Source: Planctomycetaceae bacterium
GTDB lineage: Bacteria > Planctomycetota > Planctomycetia > Pirellulales > Pirellulaceae
Direction: 5' to 3'
DNA length: 34,209 nt
Assembly (NCBI GenBank): GCA_027487485.1
Contig: JAIYDN010000028.1
Location: 1-34,209, forward strand
A program made the translations under genes and the position numbers. Below are positions 24,001 to 33,000 of this stretch, piece by piece; positions within the stretch are counted from its first letter, which is position 1; the number at the start of each line of letters is the position of its first letter. Under the pieces are notes generated by a model. The model was given only the letters and a program-made list of their open reading frames with translations, was not told the origin of the DNA and did not search any database.

Positions 24001-27000
24001 ACGCTTCGCGATCAACTTGCTCACGGGCCAGATCACGGTTGCCAACGGCAGCTTGCTCGATTTTGACACGACTCCGTCGCATTCGATCGTGGTCAGAACC
24101 ACTGACGCCGGTGGCTTGACATTCGACAAGACGATGACCGTCAACCTGACCAATGTCAACGAAGGCCCTGTCGCTGTTGCTGATGCCGCAACAGCAGTGG
24201 AAGCGGGCGGAACCGCTAATGGTACGGCCGGTACAAATCCATCTGGCAATGTTCTGACGAATGACACCGATGTCGATGCGGGCGATACAAGGACCGTTAG
24301 CGGAGTTGCAGCTGGTGTAGTTGGTTCCACATCGACCAATGTTGGCTCAGCAGTCACTGGTAGCTTCGGTTCGATCAACATCGCAGCTAATGGGGCGTAC
24401 ACCTACACGGTCGACAACACGAATGCGACTGTTCAAGCATTGCGAACAACCGCGAACACGCTCAACGATGTCTTTACGTACACGATGCGTGACACTGCGG
24501 GCTTGACCAGCACAACGCAGATCACGGTCACCATCCAAGGTGCTAACGATACACCAACAATCACCAGCAACGGTGGCGGGGCGACTGCTTCATTGACCGT
24601 CAATGAGAATCAAACTTCGGTGACGACCGTTGTCGGGAACGATGTCGATGCTGGTACGACGTTAAGCTACAGCATTGTCGGTGGCGCTGACCTGAACCAC
24701 TTCGCAGTCAACTCGTCCACGGGTGCATTAACATTTATCGGTAACCGCGATGCGGAGCTACCCGGCGACGCGAATCACGACGGAGTGTACATCGTCCAAG
24801 TGCAAGCCAGCGACGGTTCTCTTGCCTCGACACAAACGCTGTCTGTGACGGTAGCGAGCGTTAACGAAGCTCCGACAAACTTGTATGCAGGTACTCGAAC
24901 GGCGATCTCGATCAGCAACCCAGGCTTCGAGTCCACGGTTCAAACTGATGGCACATCAACCTACACAATGCCCGGCTGGACAAGCTCAGTCGCGAATCAA
25001 GTCGGTACATACAATCCTCCTGCGTCCCTCCTTGCAAGTGAAGCTACAGAGGGCTCCAATGTTGCGGCGATCAGCGCCGGATCCGCTGTTGCCATGTATC
25101 AAGTGCTCGGCGAGAACCTAACTGCGAACCAACGCTATGAACTGATTGCGGACGTGGGAAATCGCCAAGATGTAGCTGGCTTTGTGTCGGGCGAGTTCCG
25201 TTTATACGCGGGTTCGACGCTGTTAACATCGAGGGCCATTACTGCTCCTCCTGAAGGTGGCTGGGCAACGCAACGACTCGAATTTGATTCAGCAACCTTG
25301 TCATCAGGAAGCGCACTCTTCGGACAAGCTCTTCGAATCGAATTCTACTCGGCCGGAGTTCAAATCAACATCGACAACGTTCAACTTTGGAAGACCTCCA
25401 ACCCAACGGTCGCTGAGAATAGTACGAACGGCGATGTCGTCACAATAATCACGGGCGTTGATCCAGACGTCGGCCAATCGGCTACGTTAACCTACTCGCT
25501 CACCAACGATGCGGGTGGGCGCTTCGCCATCAACAGCTCGACCGGCCAAGTGACTGTCGCCAACGGTAGCTTGCTCGACTTTGAAGCGAACCCATCGCAT
25601 GCCATCACGGTTCAAATCGCAGACACGAGTGGATTGACTTATTCGGAGACGGTTACTATCTCGGTCAATGCCGTCAACGAGACACCAACCGCAGTCGCTG
25701 ATACAGCAACTGCTGTGGAAGCTGGTGGAGTGACGAATGCAACTGCCGGCACGAACCCGACGGGCAATGTTCTAACGAACGATACCGATCCCGACGCGGC
25801 TGATACGAAGACAATTAGCGGTGTTGCCGCGGGAACCGTGGGCAGTGCATCAACTAACGTGGGCTCTGCGGTAACAGGCACGTACGGCTCGATCAACATC
25901 GCGGCGAATGGAGCTTACACGTACACAGTCGATAACAGTAACTCCGCCGTTCAAGCGTTGCGAACAAGCAGCAATACGCTGAGCGATGTGTTTACCTATA
26001 CGATGCGCGATACGGCGGGCCTCACGAGCACAACGCAAGTGACCGTCACCATCCAAGGTGCCAACGATACGCCTAACGATTTTGTGTTGAGTCAGTTCAA
26101 TGGAACATCGACCATCAGCGATAACTTTAATGACGGTGTTCTTGATAGCAGCAAGTGGACTGCGAACACGGGCGCTAACGGTTCGGCGGCGGTTGTTGAA
26201 TCAAGTGGCGTGATTACCCTGACTCAACGCGGCTTCCTCAACACTACAAATGCTTACAACCCCTCCTTGTCAGGAGGCGTGCGAATCACCGGATCGGCTC
26301 AATTCACAAACGCCGGCGACTTCATTCGAGTCATAACACGCGGTAGCGGTTCGCCGACGAATGCATTTGGAAATGTAAGTGAAGGCGTTGTATTTGCGTT
26401 CGGACCGTACAGCAGTAGCATTGGCATTGGTGGTATGGGGGCTGCGGTTACTGTCGGTTCTGGGACTTCCCTCACCTTTTCAACCGGGGTCTGGTACAAT
26501 TTCGAGGTTGTCGATACTGGCACCAATCTCTTGTTTACCGTTACGGACGCCTCCAACCCTGCCAATACAGCTACCGTTCAAGGTACATCGAACTTCTCGT
26601 CGGCAAGCAACATCATCTCCATCTACAATCGTGAGGTGGCTGGTTGTGTAGCGAATCTGGATGATGTAGCCATTGCAACAGGGGTCAACGCATCCACGGT
26701 TAATCTCGCTGAGAACACCTCCAATGGCACTCAGGTCGCTAAGATAACACCGTTCGACGTCGATTCCGGTGACACATCAACGCTCAGTTTGGTGAACAAC
26801 GCGGGCGGTCGATTCGCACTGAATACGTCGACGGGTGTCATCACAGTCGCAAACAGCAGCTTGCTTGACTTCGAGACCAATACGTCTCACACCATCGTTG
26901 TACGTACGACCGATACGTTGAATGCGACCTACGATGAAACCATCACGATCAACCTGACCAACGTCAACGAAGCCCCGACAGCCGTCGTCGACACAGCTAC

Positions 27001-30000
27001 TGCCGTCGAAGCGGGCGGCACCGCCAACGGCACAGCAGGCACGAATCCCACCGGCAACGTTCTGACGAATGACACCGACGTCGACGCTGGCGATACCAGG
27101 ACCGTGAGTGGCGTCGCGGCTGGAACAGTGGGATCGGCCTCAACAAATGTTGGCAGCGCAGTGTTAGGCACCTATGGTTCGATCACGATCGGTTCGAATG
27201 GTGCTTATACGTATTCAGTCGATAATTCGAACTCGGCCGTACAAGCATTGGCTTCGACCGCCAACACGTTGAGCGATGTGTTTACCTATACAATGCGCGA
27301 TACGGCGGGACTTACGAGCACAATGCAAGTGACCGTCACCATCCAAGGTGCCAACGACGCACCGACGATCACCAGCAACGGTGGGGCTGCGACGGCCGCG
27401 ATCAGCATCAATGAAAACGTCACAGCCGTGACAACCGTCGTTGGCAACGATGTCGATGCTGGCTCGACGATGACCTATAGCATCGTGGGCGGCGCGGACT
27501 CGACCAAGTTCACGATCAATTCGTCTACGGGTGCATTGAGTTTCAATGCCGCACCAGACTTCGAAGCTCCATCCGACGCTGGTTTGAATAATGTCTATGA
27601 TGTCAACATTCAAGTCTCCGATGGATCGCTGACGTTCATGCAAGCGATCGCAGTGACCATCATTGATGTGTCGAACATTTTGGTAGTCGACACAACGGCC
27701 GACAACAACGATGCTTCGATCACGAATGGCATAGGTACGCAAAACGTTGAATGGCTCAACGCGAACAAGGGAACCGACGGCAAGGTGTCGTTGCGCGAAG
27801 CCATCATCGCTGCGAACAACACAACGGGCACCGACACAGTCAACTTTAACATCTCCGGAACCGGAGCGCAAACGATCAGCTTGACCAGTGCCCTACCAAC
27901 GATCACCAGCCCGATCCTCATCAACGGCTACACGCAATCAGGCGCAAGTGCAAACACGCTGGCGACAGGCAACAACGCAGTGCTGAACGTCGTGCTCAAT
28001 GGAACAAGTGCCGGTGCCGGTGTCAATGGTCTGACTTTGGGGTCTGGTTCGACAGGCAGCACAATCAGCGGCTTGGTAATCAGCAACTTCTCTCAATACG
28101 GCATCAGTATATCGAGCGTCAACAACACGATTAGCGGCAACACGATCGGATTGAATCAAGCAGGTACGGCCAAAGCGGCCAACGGTACCGGCATCTACAT
28201 TAACAACGTCGATGGTAACACGATCGGTGGCACGGCGACTGCCGCTCGCAATACGATCTCGGGCAACACAGGAGATGGAATTTTTGTTACCGGAGCTTCT
28301 ACCACCGGAACGATCATCCAAGGCAACTACGTCGGTACAAACGCGGCAGGAACTTCCGGGCTCGGGAATAGCGGTGCAGCGGGAATCACATTCTTCGGTG
28401 GCGCAACAGGAACCATCGGAGGAACTGCGACCGGAGCCGGTAACGTCATCTCCGCGAATGTGAGAGGTATCAACCTGCAAGGCGCCGGTTCCGGAGTTGT
28501 GATTCAAGGCAACATGATTGGCTTGAATGCAGCCGGAAACGCCGCCCTCGGAAACTCGCTCGAAGGGATCGTAATGTGGGGCGGTGCAGGCTCCGCGACA
28601 ATTGGTGGAACAACTGTCGGAGCACGCAACGTCATTTCAGGGAACCTCCAAAGCGGCTTTTATTTGAACGGTGCAAGCCTTTCCGGCACGATCATTCAAG
28701 GGAACTACGTCGGTACGGATATCAATGGTACGTCCGGTTTCGGCAATGGCGCGGCAAACAACATTCTCAACGGCGGCATAAGATTGCTTGGTGGCGCGAC
28801 TGGAATCACTATCGGCGGTACAGCAACAAACGCTGGCAACTTGATCGCCTACAACACAGGAGCCGGTGTTCGAATCGACTCGGATGCGGGTACCGCTAAC
28901 TCGATCCTCGGCAACGTCATCTCGGGCAACACATCGTATGGCGTTAGTTTGTCGACTGCGAGCAACACCGTTCAAGGCAACACGATCGGCCTCAACGCTG
29001 CGGGTAATGCAAAACTGGCGAATAGCTACGGTGTTTACATCAACAACGTCGGAAGCAACATCATCGGCGGCACCGATAACACGACTCGCAATATCATCTC
29101 GGGTAACACAAATGATGGTGTGTACATCACCGGAGCATCGGCCTCTGGGAACATTATCCAAGGCAACTACATCGGAACAAACGCAACTGGAAATGCAGCT
29201 CTTGGCAATAGCGGTGTGGGCATCAACATCCAAGGGGCCGCAAGTGGCACAATCGTTGGCGGATCAACCGCTGGTACTGGCAACGTGATCAGTGGCAATG
29301 GAGGTTCGGGAATGCACTTGGATGGTGCCGTGAATACCGTCATCAGCGGCAACACGATCGGACTTCGAGCTGCAGGCGATGCAGCCGTTGGCAACTTAGA
29401 CAAAGGCATCATGCTTTTGAATTCCTCTGGCACTACGATCGGCGGTACAACCAACCTCACGCGTAACATTATCAGCGGTAACTCGAGCGACGGCATCTAT
29501 GTAAACAGCGGGACTTCGAATACGAACATCCGAGGCAACTACATCGGTACCGATGTAAACGGCGCGAGCGCGATCGGGAACGGTCGATTCGGTATCATCA
29601 TCACCAATGGAGGGTCGAACACGACTATTGGTGGCACGGCGACTAATGCTGGAAACGTCATCAGCGGCAATACGAATGTAGGTATCGTTCTAGGCTCCAG
29701 TTCGAATGTGACCATTCAAGCGAACATCATAGGACGCAACGCGACCAACACGCAGAACGTTGCAAATGCTGCAGGTATCGACGTGAGCGGTGCGTATGGC
29801 AACACGCTCATCGGCGGCACCAGTGCCGGAATGGGCAACATCATCGCTGGCAATACGAACCAAGGTGTCAAAGTGACAGCCACGAACGGCCCAGCCACCA
29901 TTCATCGCAATACAATCACAGGCAATGGCGGGCTCGGTATCGATCTCAAGAGTGATGGAGTCACCAACTCCAACGATGGAGTAAAGGTTGGAACCGATCC

Positions 30001-33000
30001 AAACCAAGGGATGGACTCGCCGTTTATCAACTACGGTAGTCTCGTCGGCAACAACTTGACGTTGAATGGTTACGTTGGATCGAATTCGTCTCAGAGCACC
30101 TTTGCAAACTGCCGCGTCGAGTTTTTCATTAGCGACGCTAACAACTCGGCGGGCAGCGGCCGAGTTTACTTGGGCTTCTTGACCACGGACGCCAACGGCA
30201 ATTTCAACGGCACGCTCGACGTCGCCGGTCTCGGCATGCAGACCACGGACTCGATCACTGCCACCGCGACCGATGCGTCAGGCTATACATCGGAATTCGG
30301 TGTAAACGTCGTTGCCAACTTGACACCGACAGCCGTGGCCGATGCGGCTACTGCTGTGGAAGCAGGTGGAGTTAGCAATGGAACCGTGGGGACCAACCCA
30401 ACTGGCAATGTGGTCACGAATGATACCGATCCGAACTCGGGCGATACCAAAACTGTTACGGGCGTCGTCTCAGGCACATCGGCAAGTGCATCGGGATCGG
30501 TTGGAAGCAGTGTGTCAGGAACGTATGGTTCGATCAACATCGCTGCGGATGGCTCGTACACGTACACAGTCGACAATAATAATGCGGCTGTGCAAGAGTT
30601 ACGAACCAGTGCGCAAACGCTGACCGATGTGTTCACGTACACGATGCGCGACAGTGGCAATCTGACGAGCACAACGCAAATCACGGTCACCATCCAAGGT
30701 GCTAACGATACACCAACGATCACCAGCAACGGCGGTGGGGCGAATGCTTCGTTGACCGTCAATGAGAATCAAACTGCGGTGACGACGGTGGTTGGTAACG
30801 ATGTCGACGAAGGGACAACGCTTGCCTACAGCATTGTCGGTGGCGCTGATTCGAACCACTTCGCAGTCAACTCGTCCACGGGAGCGTTAACGTTTATCGG
30901 CAACCGAGATGCGGAGATACCCGGCGACGCGAATCGCGATGGAGTGTATATCGTCCAAGTACGAACCAGCGACGGGGCGCTTGCCTCGACGCAAACGCTG
31001 TCGGTGACCGTGGCGAGCGTCAATGAAGCGCCGATCGACATTTGGGCGGGGACCAAAACAGCGGTCACAGTCACGAATCCCGGCTTCGAAGCGAACATCG
31101 TGAGTGACGGTACTTACACGGTTAATTCGATTTCGGGATGGTCAGGCTCGGCCAACGGCTCAAGTTTCGGTGCGCATAATATTTACCGTGAGAATCTTGC
31201 CAGCGATGCTGCCTCAGGCGTCAATATTGCTTATCTTAACCCAAATGCCAGCATCAATCAGACGCTCTCGGAAACGCTTACTTCCGGGACAAAGTATGAA
31301 CTAACGTTCGATGTTGGAAATCGTCAGGATGATGTTGGATTTGCCACGGGCACCATCGAACTCTTTGCCGGTGCAACTCTGATCGGGACACGGGCCATCA
31401 ACGCGCCACCCGAAGGTGGCTGGACGACGCAGCGGCTCGAATTCGACAGTGCGAGCTTGGCATCGAGCTCGGCCCTGTTCGGACAGGCGCTAAGAATACA
31501 ATTCACAAGCACTAACAGTACAGGGCTTCAGATCGATCTCGACAATGTACAGCTCTGGAAGACGACGAATCCAACCATTGCCGAAAATAGTTCCAACGGA
31601 GCAATCGTCACCACGATCACCGGCGTTGATCCTGACGTTGGCCAATCGGCTTCGTTAACCTACTCGCTCACCAACGATGCGGGTGGACGCTTCGCGATCA
31701 ACAGTTCGACAGGCCAAGTTACCGTTGCCAACGGTACCTTGCTCGACTTTGAAGCGAACCCATCGCATGCTATCACGGTTCAAATCGCAGACACGAGTGG
31801 ATTGACTTATTCGGAGACAGTCACGATCTCGGTCAACGCTGTCAATGAAGGGCCGACGGCAGTAGCTGACGCTGCGACAGCCGTTGAAGCAGGCGGAGTT
31901 GCAAACGCGACCGCCGGAACAAATCCGAACGGCAACGTGTTGAGCAACGATACCGACGTCGATGCTGGAGATACCAAGACCGTTAGCGGTGTGTCCGCAG
32001 GAATCTCGGCTAGCGTTTCAGGCTCAGTAGGTAACGCCGTCACCGGAACATACGGTTCCATCAACATCGCTGCAGATGGCAGTTATACGTATACGGTCGA
32101 TAACAACAACTCAACAGTTCAAGCTCTTCGCACGACCGCGAACACGTTGAGTGATGTCTTCACCTACACGATGCGCGATGCAGCGGGCTTGACCAGCACC
32201 ACGCAAATCACCGTAACAATCCAAGGTGCCAATGACGCTCCGACCGATGTTATCGGGACGTTGACAGTCGCAGAGAATAGTGCGAACTCCAGTGTTGTTG
32301 GAACAGTTTCCACTACCGATATCGACAGCGGTGATGCGTTTACTTACGCCCTGATCGACGACGCGGATGGCCGATTCGCGATCAATAGTTCCAATGGCCA
32401 AGTGACTGTCGCGAACAGTTCGTTATTAAACTTCGAAGCCGCTACATCGCATTCGATTACCGTTCGCGTAACGGACGCAAACAATCTGACCTACGACAAG
32501 CAACTGACGGTTCAAGTCACCGACATGGCGGAGAACTTGTCTCTTACCAGTGGCGATGATGTCTTCACCGACGTCAGCGTCACCGAGCTTTCGATTGATG
32601 GCGGTGCAGGGAATGACAACATCACCGGCAGCAACACCAATGACTTTATCATCGGCGGTGCCGGCAACGACATGATCGATGGCGGAGCTGGAACAGACAC
32701 GGGAGTCTTCTCCGGGAATCTCTCTGCTTACGACGTCTACTTCAATGATTCGTGGGACGCCAGACTTACCGTGCTCGATCAACGGTCCCTTTCGCCCGAT
32801 GGCGTCGACACTCTCACGAGCATCGAGACTTTGCAGCTTGCGGACCGTAACGTCAGTGTGATTCAAGAGCAACCCTTCCAAGGGACCAGTGGCAACGATG
32901 CAATCATTGCGTTTAGTCACGACTGGAACGCGGGATACTTCGACATCGACGGTGGGCAAGGGAATGACACGCTGATCGGATCGGGGCTTGTAAATCTCTA

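Larger units (their letters stand above)
22319..24169 (+). repeat. Super-module A, copy 4
   Basis: 617 residues. The most diverged copy, with the degenerate CTLD. Confidence 0.82.
24170..26074 (+). repeat. Super-module B, copy 1 (VCBS-cadherin-jelly roll-cadherin-VCBS)
   Basis: 635 residues. The order and subtypes match 30326-32242, offset by about 6.16 kb. Confidence 0.88.
30326..32242 (+). repeat. Super-module B, copy 2
   Basis: 639 residues. High DNA identity to copy 1 in both cadherin modules. Confidence 0.88.

Noticed and set aside
23677-24402. Antisense open frame of 241 codons
   Set aside because: It mirrors cadherin/VCBS coding DNA on the other strand. Similar antisense frames recur opposite each VCBS copy, and their sequence is simply the complement of the repeated modules; no family is recognisable.
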